Assembly (NCBI GenBank): GCA_013036095.1
Contig: JAAXCW010000010.1
Span: forward strand, 17,653 to 81,652
From: Vulcanimicrobiota bacterium
GTDB taxonomy: Bacteria > Vulcanimicrobiota > Vulcanimicrobiia > Vulcanimicrobiales > Vulcanimicrobiaceae
Direction of reading: 5' to 3'
DNA length: 64,000 nt
This document shows positions 43,377 to 51,648 of the stretch, piece by piece. Numbering within the stretch: the first letter of the stretch is position 1; each line of letters opens with the position of its first letter. The translations under genes were made by a program, and so were the position numbers. The notes under the pieces were generated by a model. That model was not told the DNA's origin and did not search any database. It saw nothing but the letters and a program-made list of their open reading frames with translations.

Positions 43377-43889
43377 TTACCGCGGCCAGCTGCCGTGAGC
43401 GTAGAGCGCGGGCAACTCTCTGTACTGTCCCTGATAATCGAGACCGTAGCCCACGACGAAGACGTCGGGAATCTCAAACCCACGATACTTTACTTCGAGC
43501 CCGGCGATCCGGCGGTGCGGACGATCGAGCAGCGTGCATATTTCGAGCGAGGCCGGCTGCCGCGCGCGCAACGTGCGCGAAACATATTGCAGGGTGAGGC
43601 CGGTGTCGATGGTGTCCTCGACCAAAATGACGTGGCGTCCTTCGACCGAGGCCGATGTGTCTTTGACGAAACGTAAACCTTCGGCGTCCTGGTATCGCGT
43701 CAGAGCGATCACGTCGAATTCGCACGGGATATCGATCGCACGCGTGAGGTCGGCCAAGAAGACCGCGGAGGCGGTAAGCACGCCGACGACCATCGGGTTG
43801 CGTCCGGCATAGTCGCGCGAGATGGCTGCTCCGAGCTCTCGAACCCGCGCCGAGATGGCGGCCTCATCATAGAGCTGTTCGGCGATCAC
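43377..43889 (-). CDS. hpt: Hypoxanthine phosphoribosyltransferase
   Basis: 170 residues. Type I PRTase with VVGVLTASAVFLADL, the PRPP loop ILVEDTIDTGLTLQYV, and VVGYGLDYQGQYRELP near the C-terminus. It salvages hypoxanthine/guanine to IMP/GMP using PRPP. The GTG start overlaps the stop of the PD-(D/E)XK-like gene (GTGA). Confidence 0.95.
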   Translation of the reverse strand: MIAEQLYDEAAISARVRELGAAISRDYAGRNPMVVGVLTASAVFLADLTRAIDIPCEFDVIALTRYQDAEGLRFVKDTSASVEGRHVILVEDTIDTGLTLQYVSRTLRARQPASLEICTLLDRPHRRIAGLEVKYRGFEIPDVFVVGYGLDYQGQYRELPALYAHGSWPR

Positions 43890-44218
43890 GAAGCCCGCGC
43901 GAGCCTATTGGAGAAGACGCGTTCAACGTCGCGCCGGGTGAAAAGCTTGATCTGCACGTCGGGGTATGCTTGGCGCAGCAGCCTCATCTTACGATTCTTG
44001 CGGGTCAGCAGGCGCGGGCTCAGCACGGTCATCTCTACAAAAAGATCGAATTCAGGCAAGAAAAAATCTGGTGTAAACCACTCGCTGACGTAGCCGTGCG
44101 CGTCCCAGCAGATCGGAAAGGCACATGGTTCGTAGATCCAACTGACTTCGTAAAAATCCAGAAGCCGGGCGAATTCTTCTTCGCTGCGATGAGCGAACCG
44201 GGCGACAGTCGTTGCCAC
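43886..44218 (-). CDS. PD-(D/E)XK-like small protein, hpt-coupled
   Basis: About 110 residues from GTG 44216-44218. Opening RSEEEFARLLDFYEVSWIYEPCAF, then SEWFTPDFFLPEFDLFVEMTV and a basic stretch LTRKNRKMRLLRQAYPDVQIKLF. The E...TPDF...ExT layout resembles the nuclease fold, although the final lysine of PD-ExK is replaced by threonine, so activity is uncertain. A similar small gene next to hpt is known in other bacteria. It overlaps the hpt start by three bases. Confidence 0.6.
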   Translation of the reverse strand: MATTVARFAHRSEEEFARLLDFYEVSWIYEPCAFPICWDAHGYVSEWFTPDFFLPEFDLFVEMTVLSPRLLTRKNRKMRLLRQAYPDVQIKLFTRRDVERVFSNRLARAS

Positions 44219-44228
44219 GGACTTACAT

Positions 44229-45326
44229 CTACGACGGCTCCGTGGAAAACTCCGCCTGGGCGGGCAGGACCACTTCGAATCGAGCTCCGCCCAACATCGA
44301 ATCGGCCACCGACACGCTGCCGCCGCACCGCTCGGCAATCAGTTTCACGATCGCCAGACCGATGCCGGCTCCGCGCCGGAGCGCCGCATCTTTACCGCGG
44401 ACGGAGAGATCAAAAACCGACGCGCGATCCTCGGCGCCGATGCCGGGACCGTCATCCTCAACGGTGACGACGACTTTATCGCCGATCGTACGTCCTTGGA
44501 TCGCGATCGTTCCGCCATCCGCTCCGTACTTTGTTGCATTTTCGAGCAGGTTGATGAACAACTGCAAGCATGCGTCGGGATCGATGGCGGCGGCAGCGCC
44601 GGCGCTTACATTTCGCTGCACGATCATTCTGCGCGCTCGCGCCAGGGGCGCCACCGCATCGCAAGCCAGCCCGAGCTGCTCGCCGACGTCGCAGACGCGC
44701 GCACCGGCGATTCCCGCCGATAGGTCGAGCAGCGAAAATTCGAACATGCCGTCGATCATGCGCCCCATCCGGAGCGCCTCGCGCTGCGCGGTCTGCAGGA
44801 AATGAAGCGACGTCGGCACGTCGATCTCTCCGTCGAGCAGCGTTTCGAGATAGCCGCGAATCGAGGCCAGCGGCGTCCGCAGCTCGTGTCCGACCGCGGC
44901 GAAGAATTCGTAGCGCTCGCGCTCGCGCGCGCCCCGTTCAAGCGCGATTTCGATCTCCGCCTCCAAATCGAGTGGGATCTGCGTCAGGGTCCATCCGCTC
45001 TCGACCTGCAAGCCGGTTTCGGCCGCCATTTCGGAAGCGATTCGCTGCAGCATCGCGCGGCAGACGCTTGGATTCGGACGCGAGGTGCCGCGCGGCGGCC
45101 CGGCCACGAGTACGGCGAAAATGTCGCGGCCACGATCGTGGATACGGCTATCTCCACGACGCAATACGCGCTGGGAGGCGGCCGCAAAGGCCTGCGAGGC
45201 GCGGAGCTCGACCCGTCGAGCCGCGCGTTTGCCTTCGCGCCAAGCGATGTGCTCGAACTCTGGAACGCGCAGCACGAGCAGCGGTACGCCGCCGTTAGCG
45301 GCAGGCAAACTTATAGCCGAAGCCAT
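44229..45326 (-). CDS. Two-component sensor histidine kinase (cytoplasmic-type)
   Basis: 365 residues. A poorly conserved, apparently soluble N-terminal half is followed by HisKA (FFAAVGHELRTPLASIRGYLETL) and HATPase (NLLENATKYG, VEDDGPGIG, GAGIGLAIVKLIAE). No clear membrane helix is seen. It autophosphorylates at the HELRTP histidine and passes phosphate to the regulator at 45295. The ATG 45326 overlaps the regulator gene by 32 bases; GTG 45275 is another possible start. Confidence 0.9.
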   Translation of the reverse strand: MASAISLPAANGGVPLLVLRVPEFEHIAWREGKRAARRVELRASQAFAAASQRVLRRGDSRIHDRGRDIFAVLVAGPPRGTSRPNPSVCRAMLQRIASEMAAETGLQVESGWTLTQIPLDLEAEIEIALERGARERERYEFFAAVGHELRTPLASIRGYLETLLDGEIDVPTSLHFLQTAQREALRMGRMIDGMFEFSLLDLSAGIAGARVCDVGEQLGLACDAVAPLARARRMIVQRNVSAGAAAAIDPDACLQLFINLLENATKYGADGGTIAIQGRTIGDKVVVTVEDDGPGIGAEDRASVFDLSVRGKDAALRRGAGIGLAIVKLIAERCGGSVSVADSMLGGARFEVVLPAQAEFSTEPS

Positions 45327-45984
45327 GCACGGTCAGCAGAATGCCTGGAAGTTTACGCTGCTCCTCGAGCTTCAAACGGATGCGCCGGACGTGCACGTCG
45401 ACAGTGCGTTCGTCCCCTTCAAAATCGAAACCCCAGATTTTTTCGAGCAGCATTTGGCGGGACATCGCCATGCCGGCATTGCTCGCTAATTCTAGCAGCA
45501 GCGAGAACTCGCGAGGCTTCATTCTGATGCAGGCTCCATCGACGCGCACCTCGCGCGCGACCTCGTCGATCTCGAGCCGCCCGAATTTCAGGATCGCGGG
45601 GTGGTCCTGGTAGGCTTTGCCGATGCGCCGCGCGAGCGTTTTTACGCGCGCAATCAGCTCGCGCGGTGAGAACGGTTTGGCGACGTAATCGTCGGCCCCT
45701 AATTCCAAGCCGACGATGCGGTCGACTTCGTCGGCCCGCGCTGTCAGCATCACGATCGGCAGTTCACGCTTCTCGCGGCGCAGCGTGCGCGCAACCTCGA
45801 ATCCGTCGATCGCCGGTAGGCCTACGTCCAAAATCAGCATATCCGCCCAGTTGCGGGCCATGCGTAGCGCCACGTTACCGTCGCCTGCGATGCAAACGTC
45901 GAGCCCTTCCCGCTGTAAGTGATGCTTCACCAGATCCGCGATACTCGCGTCGTCCTCGGCAATCAGCACGCGGAGCACCGGCAT
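45295..45984 (-). CDS. OmpR/PhoB-family response regulator
   Basis: 229 residues. Receiver domain with acidic pair D11-D12, phosphoacceptor D53 (LILDVGLP) and lysine in VAKPFSP. A winged-helix effector follows (RMKPREFSLLLELASNAG, then DERTVDVHVRRIRLKLE). It pairs with the kinase encoded immediately downstream. It binds DNA as a dimer when phosphorylated; targets unknown. Confidence 0.95.
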   Translation of the reverse strand: MPVLRVLIAEDDASIADLVKHHLQREGLDVCIAGDGNVALRMARNWADMLILDVGLPAIDGFEVARTLRREKRELPIVMLTARADEVDRIVGLELGADDYVAKPFSPRELIARVKTLARRIGKAYQDHPAILKFGRLEIDEVAREVRVDGACIRMKPREFSLLLELASNAGMAMSRQMLLEKIWGFDFEGDERTVDVHVRRIRLKLEEQRKLPGILLTVHGFGYKFACR

Positions 45985-46029
45985 GCCAAGTCGTGTGCCC
46001 GCACTTAAGAGGCTTGCGCCACCTCGGCC

Positions 46030-46075
46030 TGTCCTGAGCTATGTCATCCTAAGCTTGTCGAAGGGCGAAGGGCAA
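46030..46075 (-). repeat. Dispersed repeat of the RPSTSLG type at the recX 3' end
   Basis: gtcctgagctatgtcatcctaagcttgtcgaagggcgaagg: on the recX strand it encodes the familiar RPSTSLG ending, and it holds a degenerate second copy (TCCTGAGC ... TCCTAAGC). It is the same element family as the trpE tail at 39199. It supplies the recX stop and extends beyond it. Confidence 0.65.
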
Positions 46076-46514
46076 AGGGTCCGAACTCCGCAGCGTGCTC
46101 GCGTAGCCTCCGGTAGACGAGCGGCGCCGGAAATCCCAGCCGCTCGAGCGCGCGCGCGGCCGACGGATAACTCAACTCAGTTTTCGTGCGGAAGAGTTTA
46201 TCGAGTGCCCTTCGCAAGCGCGTCTCTTCGCCCGCCGAGGCCGCCTGCACGGCGTGCCAGGCAGCCGCGCGATCGATGCCTTTGCGTACGAGTTCCCCGA
46301 CAAGCCGCACGTCGCCGACGGCCTTCTGCTTCCCCTCGACATAGAGTTGAGCGAAGAGTTTGTCGTCGACGTAGCCATCGCGTTTGCAGCGTTCGACGGC
46401 ATGACGAACCTCTTCGCTCTCAAACGTCTTGCGTTCGAGCTTCTGCCAGAGCTGCGCCTCGGTCAGCCGCCGCTGCGCGAGCATCCGGAGGGCGGTGACG
46501 TACGCTGTGGCCAT
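46044..46514 (-). CDS. recX: Regulatory protein RecX
   Basis: 156 residues. Three-helix repeats with [44 protein letters not shown] and the [10 protein letters not shown] segment. RecX binds RecA filaments and limits their activity. It follows recA with a 3-base gap. Its C-terminal residues (ALRPSTSLG) derive from a repeat insertion. Confidence 0.92.
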   Translation of the reverse strand: MATAYVTALRMLAQRRLTEAQLWQKLERKTFESEEVRHAVERCKRDGYVDDKLFAQLYVEGKQKAVGDVRLVGELVRKGIDRAAAWHAVQAASAGEETRLRRALDKLFRTKTELSYPSAARALERLGFPAPLVYRRLREHAAEFGPFALRPSTSLG

Positions 46515-46517
46515 GCT

Positions 46518-47555
46518 CTATTCCGGAGAAACCGCCGTTGCCGTGCCGTTGCGCGAGACCGTCGCCGTGAGCTCTTCGCGAATCTTCGTCGCGATTTCGT
46601 CGGCCAAATCCACGTGCTCTTCGAGATAGGACTTGGCATTCTCGCGGCCTTGCCCGATGCGCTGCTCGCCGTAGGTGTACCACGAGCCGCTCTTGCCCAC
46701 GATGTTTCGTTCGAGCGCAATATCGAGAATCGAGCCCATCTTACTGATGCCGTGGCCGTAGGTGATGTCGAACTCCGCTTGGCGGAACGGAGGTGCAACC
46801 TTATTTTTGACGACCTTGACGCGCGTGCGGACGCCGACCACCTCTTGACCGACTTTGATTTGCTCGAGCTTGCGGACGTCGAGACGAATCGAGGCGTAGA
46901 ATTTGAGCGCGCGGCCTCCCGAGGTCGTTTCGGGGCTGCCGAACATCACGCCGACTTTTTCACGCAACTGATTGATGAAAATCATCACGGCCTTGCTGCG
47001 CGAGATGCAGGCGGTCAGTTTGCGCAGCGCCTGCGACATGAGACGCGCCTGCAAACCGACGTGCGCGTCGCCCATGTCGCCTTCGAGTTCCGCTTTGGTG
47101 ACGAGAGCTGCCACCGAGTCAAGCACGATCACGTCGACCGCGTTGCTGCGTATCAGCATCTCGGCGATGTCGAGCGCCTGTTCGCCGGTATCGGGCTGTG
47201 AGACGAGCAAGTTATCCAAATCGACGCCTAGAGCCGCGGCGTAGGTTGGATCGAGCGCATGTTCCACGTCGATGAAGGCTGCGGTGCCGCCGAGTTTTTG
47301 CGCTTCGGCGATGGCGTGCAGAGCGAGTGTCGTCTTTCCGCTCGATTCGGGACCGTAAATCTCGGCGATGCGTCCGCGCGGGAAGCCGCCGACGCCCAGC
47401 GCCAGATCGATTGCGATCGAGCCTGAGGGAACGACTTCGAAAGCCATCCGTTCGCTGAACTCGCCCATCCGCATGATCGAGCCTTTGCCGAATTGCCGCT
47501 CGATCTGCGCGAGGGCGTTGCTGAGGGCGGTCTGCCGTTCGTCTTGCGCTGCCAT
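46518..47555 (-). CDS. recA: Recombinase RecA
   Basis: 345 residues. Walker A GPESSGKT (68-75), [15 protein letters not shown], Walker [13 protein letters not shown]2-region [20 protein letters not shown]. It drives homologous recombination and LexA self-cleavage. The start is ATG 47553-47555 seven bases after aaggag. Unlike some relatives the tail ([15 protein letters not shown]) is not acidic. A LexA-like half-degenerate box lies in its promoter. Confidence 0.98.
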   Translation of the reverse strand: MAAQDERQTALSNALAQIERQFGKGSIMRMGEFSERMAFEVVPSGSIAIDLALGVGGFPRGRIAEIYGPESSGKTTLALHAIAEAQKLGGTAAFIDVEHALDPTYAAALGVDLDNLLVSQPDTGEQALDIAEMLIRSNAVDVIVLDSVAALVTKAELEGDMGDAHVGLQARLMSQALRKLTACISRSKAVMIFINQLREKVGVMFGSPETTSGGRALKFYASIRLDVRKLEQIKVGQEVVGVRTRVKVVKNKVAPPFRQAEFDITYGHGISKMGSILDIALERNIVGKSGSWYTYGEQRIGQGRENAKSYLEEHVDLADEIATKIREELTATVSRNGTATAVSPE

Positions 47556-47588
47556 GTGCTCTCCTTAACCTTTAGCTTCTGTTATTTC

Positions 47589-47617
47589 TCTATCACGATA
47601 TAGGGTTCGAGTGCCAA
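47589..47617 (-). promoter_or_regulatory. Putative recA promoter with an imperfect LexA box
   Basis: Minus strand: TTGGCA (47617-47612), 17-base spacer, GATAGA (47594-47589). The spacer contains CGAACCCTATATCG (47609-47596), which matches the LexA consensus perfectly on one half (CGAAC) and at three of five positions on the other. The architecture mirrors the imuA promoter (box in the spacer). The -10 is weak. Confidence 0.45.
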
Positions 47618-47630
47618 GTGCCTGGCACTT
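47616..47630. repeat. Perfect 15-base palindrome between ftsY and recA
   Basis: AAGTGCCTGGCACTT is a 7-1-7 perfect inverted repeat, abutting the ftsY stop codon and partly overlapping the proposed -35 of recA. An overlapping copy AGTGCCA...TGGCACT extends it. It could be the residue of a mobile palindromic unit or a weak terminator; no T run follows on the ftsY strand. Confidence 0.6.
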
Positions 47631-48546
47631 AAAAAGTGCTTTCTTCGAAAAGGGCGTCGATGAATTCGCCCGGAGAGAACGGCCGCAGGTCTTCCGCGGT
47701 CTCGCCCAACCCGACGAATTTAATGGGAACTTCGAGCTCGTCGACGATGGCGACCAGCACACCGCCCTTCGCGGTCGAGTCGAGTTTGGTCACGACGGTT
47801 CCGGTCAAGGCGGCCGCCTCGTGGAAAAGCTTGGCTTGCGAGATGGCGTTTTGCCCGGTCGTTCCGTCGAGCACCAGCAACGTTTCAGCAGGGGGCGCCC
47901 CCGTTTCGCGCTCGATGACGCGCCGCATCTTTTTCAGTTCTTCCATAAGATTGGTTTTGGTTTGCAGCCGGCCGGCGGTGTCGACGATTACGACATCAGC
48001 CTCGCGAGATCGCGCCGCCTGCAGACCGTCAAAAACGACCGAGGACGGATCGGCGCCTTCCTTGCCGCGCACAAATGAGGCACCGGAACGTTCCGCCCAA
48101 ATGCCCAGTTGCTCGGCTGCGGCGGCACGAAACGTGTCGGCGGCCACCAGCGTCACGCGCTTCCCTTGCCCGCGCAAACGCGTAGCGAGCTTGCCTATCG
48201 TCGTGGTCTTGCCGCTGCCGTTTACGCCGACGATGAGCAGCACCGCCGGCGCGCCGACGAGGTTCAGCTCGGCACCTGGAAGCGTGAGAAAACGTTCCAC
48301 ATCTTTCCGGAACCGCGCGACGATCTGATCGCTCGTGCTCCACAGCTCTTGCTTGGCGACGGTCTTCAGGCCGCCGAGGATCTTCGTGGCCGTGGCCACG
48401 CCGAAATCGGCGGAGAGCAAAAGCTCCTCGAGTTCTTCCCAGACCTCGGGGGTAGTAGGCTTGCGCGCGCGGCCTAAGGCCTCGACGCCCGCCAGCGCCT
48501 CCCTCGCCATTCCGAATGAGGCCCGGAGCTTGGTAAGCCAAGTCAC
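47629..48546 (-). CDS. ftsY: Signal recognition particle receptor FtsY
   Basis: 305 residues. NG domain with GVNGSGKTTTIGKLA, AADTFRAAAAEQL, VIVDTAGRLQT, LVLDGTTGQNA and VTKLDSTAKGG. No acidic A domain is present, only a short helical N-terminus. It docks SRP-ribosome complexes to the Sec translocon. The start codon is ATG 48544-48546. It lies downstream of the sigma factor gene. Confidence 0.95.
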   Translation of the reverse strand: MTWLTKLRASFGMAREALAGVEALGRARKPTTPEVWEELEELLLSADFGVATATKILGGLKTVAKQELWSTSDQIVARFRKDVERFLTLPGAELNLVGAPAVLLIVGVNGSGKTTTIGKLATRLRGQGKRVTLVAADTFRAAAAEQLGIWAERSGASFVRGKEGADPSSVVFDGLQAARSREADVVIVDTAGRLQTKTNLMEELKKMRRVIERETGAPPAETLLVLDGTTGQNAISQAKLFHEAAALTGTVVTKLDSTAKGGVLVAIVDELEVPIKFVGLGETAEDLRPFSPGEFIDALFEESTF

Positions 48547-48595
48547 GGGCTCAAGGCTTCCACGCGCCTAATCGAACTCCTGTTCGATTCCACTC

Positions 48596-49411
48596 TCAGC
48601 CTGGAGGGGTCTTTCGGACGTACTTTTGCTTGAGGGTGGGGTCGCCTTCGCGGATGCCCAGATCGCTTTGGAGCTCGCGCAAGAGATGGCGCAGATGGAT
48701 AACGGCCTGCGCGTGGATCTGCGAGACGCGCGATTCGGAGACGCTGAGCCGCTCCTTGATATCTTTGAGCGCTTGTCCTTCGAAATAATAAAGCGAGATA
48801 ACGACGCGTTCTTGCGGCGGCAACTCGCTGACGGCTTGCACGAGCGCGCTTCGCAGCTCGCGCTCCTCGACGCTCGCGGTGATATCGACGTCGGCGTCCT
48901 TGAGCGTATCGGCGAGCGGGATTTGATACCCCTTATCGCTCGGCAGCGGTTCCTCCAGTGAAAGCAGCGACGTGCCGCGCACGCGCTGCAGCAGAGCATT
49001 ATATTCCTCGATCGGCATCGAGAGGTGCGCCGCCACTTCTGCATTGCTGGGGAGGCGTCCGAGTTCGACTTCGAGTTGTTGATAGGCGCGCTCGATTTCG
49101 CGCGCCTTCTGCCGGACGGCCCGCGGAACCCAGTCGAGCGCGCGCAGCGCATCGATGATCGCGCCGTTGATGCGCGTGATCGCGTAGGTTTCGAACTTCA
49201 CGCCGCGGGAATCATCGTATTTTTCGATCGCGTCGATCAAGCCGACGATGCCGTCGTTGATCAGATCGTTCAAGTCCACATTGGGCGGCAGGCTGACGGA
49301 AATCTTGCCCGCCACGTATTTGACGATGTGCAAATACTTGTGGATGAGTTCTTCGCGCGCATATTCGACGCCGTTAATGCGGTAGCGGCGCTTGCCGCCG
49401 CTCGTCTTCAC
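48596..49411 (-). CDS. FliA/WhiG-type sigma-70 family factor
   Basis: 271 residues. Regions 2 (DLINDGIVGLIDAIEKYDDSRGVKFETYAITRI), 3 (GRLPSNAEVAAHLSMP) and 4 (ELPPQERVVISLYYFEGQALKDIKERLSVSESRVSQIH), split here in short blocks. RINGAIIDALRALDWVPRAVRQKAREIE is typical of FliA/WhiG/SigB-like factors. In flagellated bacteria it transcribes late flagellar genes; here no flagellar cluster is in view. It is followed by ftsY. Confidence 0.9.
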   Translation of the reverse strand: MKTSGGKRRYRINGVEYAREELIHKYLHIVKYVAGKISVSLPPNVDLNDLINDGIVGLIDAIEKYDDSRGVKFETYAITRINGAIIDALRALDWVPRAVRQKAREIERAYQQLEVELGRLPSNAEVAAHLSMPIEEYNALLQRVRGTSLLSLEEPLPSDKGYQIPLADTLKDADVDITASVEERELRSALVQAVSELPPQERVVISLYYFEGQALKDIKERLSVSESRVSQIHAQAVIHLRHLLRELQSDLGIREGDPTLKQKYVRKTPPG

Positions 49412-50427
49412 GTGTACCTTATGCGGGGGTTTACGGCCGCATAGAGCAAGTCAACGCCGGTGTTGACCACCACAAAGACGGTTGCGAACAGCAAGATGAC
49501 GCCGTTGACCAACGGCATGTCGCGATTACCGATGGCGTCGAATGCCAAGCGCCCTACTCCCGGCCACGCGAAGATGTGCTCGGTCAAGACCGCGCCGCCG
49601 AGCAACAAGCCGGTCTGCAAACCCACGACCGTGAGAATCGGAACGAGCGCGTTGCGCAACGCATGCCTCAGCAAAACGGTGCGTTCGCTCAAACCCTTGG
49701 CACGCGCCGTCCGAATATAGTCGCTGCGCAGAACGTCGAGCATGCCGCTGCGCGTAATCTTCGCGATGATCGCAAGTGGAATCGTTCCAAGCGTTAACGC
49801 CGGAAGCACCAAGTGCCAGAGTGCATCGGCAGCAGCTTGCCAGTTGCCCTCCAGGAGTGCGTCGAGGACGATGAGGTGCGTGATCGGCGTGACCGTGTAC
49901 TGCAACGAGATGCGCCCCGAAATCGGAAAGAGATTGAGCCCGTAATGCGATGGTACCACCGAAAGCAGATAGACGAGCATCCAACCGAGCCAAAAAACCG
50001 GGATCGATACGCCCAGCAGCGCGAGGCTCATCGTGAAAGCGTCGGCCACCGAACGGAATTTTACCGCCGCAACGATGCCGAGGGGAATGCCAAACGTAAT
50101 CGCGACGATCATCGCGCCCAGCGCGAGTTCCACCGTGGCGGGAAAATACTGCGCCAGTTTTGCGGCGACGCTCTCATTGTCGACGAGCGAGCGGCCGAGA
50201 TCGCCGCGCGCGGCGTGCGCCATGTAGATGCCGAGCTGCACGTACCACGGTTTGTCCAGCCCAAGCGACGCGCGCAGCGCCGCAGCCTGAACCGGCGAGG
50301 CATGCTCCCCCAGCCGGATGGCGACCGGATCGCCGGGTATCGCTTTCATAAATGCGAAGCTGACGATCGTAATCGCGATCAGGACAAGCACCAGCCGCAC
50401 AACGCGAGCAGCCGCGAATCTAGCCAT
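49408..50427 (-). CDS. ABC-transporter permease, oligopeptide (DppB/OppB) type
   Basis: 339 residues. Six membrane segments, the family N-terminus (RLVLVLIAITIVSFAFMKAIPGDP) and an EAA-like loop (DYIRTARAKGLSERTVLLRHALRNALVP). It would pair with a DppC-like permease, two ATPases and a binding protein, none of which are present here. Its start overlaps the flavoprotein gene by 8 bases. Confidence 0.93.
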   Translation of the reverse strand: MARFAAARVVRLVLVLIAITIVSFAFMKAIPGDPVAIRLGEHASPVQAAALRASLGLDKPWYVQLGIYMAHAARGDLGRSLVDNESVAAKLAQYFPATVELALGAMIVAITFGIPLGIVAAVKFRSVADAFTMSLALLGVSIPVFWLGWMLVYLLSVVPSHYGLNLFPISGRISLQYTVTPITHLIVLDALLEGNWQAAADALWHLVLPALTLGTIPLAIIAKITRSGMLDVLRSDYIRTARAKGLSERTVLLRHALRNALVPILTVVGLQTGLLLGGAVLTEHIFAWPGVGRLAFDAIGNRDMPLVNGVILLFATVFVVVNTGVDLLYAAVNPRIRYT

Positions 50428-51610
50428 GCAGCGAACGCGCCGCGAAGCGCAGCGCTTGGCTGTAAAGGAAAGCTCTTTCGCGGAGGGAGCGTTCCTGATC
50501 TTCGCGCTGCAGAATATCGACGAAGCGCGAAGATCTTGCGAGCTGCTCGAACAACTTCGCGTAGCGCGACGGCTTGCGTTCGAGAAATCGCATAAGCTCG
50601 GCTCGGTGCCGCAAGCGGCTATAGAAGCGCTTCTTCAACACCGCGCCGTAGCGCTCGTAGGCGCGCGCCGGCTGTGCTCGCGCAGCGCTGACGGCTTCGG
50701 CCGCCATGCGGCCGCTCATGGCAGCTTCATAAATCCCTTCGCCGTTGCTCGCATCGACCAAGCCGGCCGCCGTTCCACCGACCATCGCGCCCGGAACCGC
50801 AACGCCGGGGCGAGGCGCGCCGCCGTAAAGCACATGGCCTTCTAACTTTGTCGTGAAGGCCGCGGCCGGATAAAGCCGCGCGCGCACACGTTCGGTGAAG
50901 AGGTCGAGCTCTTCGCGCAATTGTGCGCCGGGCATTTTCCCCATCACGCCCAGGCCGATTGCCAAATGATCGCGTTTAGGAAACATCCACGCCACCGTCA
51001 TGCGGCCGTCGCGCGTCGCGAAGTAATGCATTTCGAGCGAACGATACGCGACCGCCTCGGCGGGCCGGTCCAAATAGACACGGTACTGCAGGGTCGTAAC
51101 CAAACCGTTCTGCCATTGCGGATAGGCGAACTCGGTCTCTTCCAATTTTGCGGTAGAACCCTGAGCAAAAAACACGTTCTGCGCTGCGATCATTTTCCGA
51201 TCGCCTGCGCGCGCGTCGGCATATTCGATGACCACACGATCGCCGTCCCGCCGCATTTCGCGGAACAGCGCTGAGGTGCGCACGTCGGCGCCTTCCGCGG
51301 ACGCCAGATTTCCGATCGTTCCGTCGAGCTCTTCGCGCGTGGTTGTCTGGCCTGGAACGATCGCCAGTTCGTATTCTTTTCCCGCGGGATCGAAGAGCGC
51401 CAAGCGCGGTGTGTCACAGTGAACGATCGCGCGCGGCAAGTCGAACGTCGTACAAAACCCGGGACGCAGCCCGGCCGCGCAGACGCGCTTTGCGCCGACA
51501 ATCGAATCTTTCTCGAGCACGACCGTTCCGACGCCGGCCCGCGCCGCTTCGCGGGCGGCTATCCCTCCGGCCGGCCCGCATCCGACCACAAGGAATTCGA
51601 CTCGCTCCAT
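50420..51610 (-). CDS. Geranylgeranyl reductase-family flavoprotein
   Basis: 396 residues. FAD-binding fold with VVGCGPAGGIAAREAARAG (GxGxxG), an internal YxxHYF-type segment and the second FAD motif VGGTAAGLVDASNGEGIYEAAMSG. Family enzymes reduce isoprenoid double bonds or act as related FAD oxidoreductases. The C-terminal region is helical and basic. It is followed by an ABC permease gene with an overlap. Substrate unknown. Confidence 0.8.
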   Translation of the reverse strand: MERVEFLVVGCGPAGGIAAREAARAGVGTVVLEKDSIVGAKRVCAAGLRPGFCTTFDLPRAIVHCDTPRLALFDPAGKEYELAIVPGQTTTREELDGTIGNLASAEGADVRTSALFREMRRDGDRVVIEYADARAGDRKMIAAQNVFFAQGSTAKLEETEFAYPQWQNGLVTTLQYRVYLDRPAEAVAYRSLEMHYFATRDGRMTVAWMFPKRDHLAIGLGVMGKMPGAQLREELDLFTERVRARLYPAAAFTTKLEGHVLYGGAPRPGVAVPGAMVGGTAAGLVDASNGEGIYEAAMSGRMAAEAVSAARAQPARAYERYGAVLKKRFYSRLRHRAELMRFLERKPSRYAKLFEQLARSSRFVDILQREDQERSLRERAFLYSQALRFAARSLHG

Positions 51611-51648
51611 CCAGCGTCGTTTCGACGCTAGCCGAAGCGCTCATCCGC

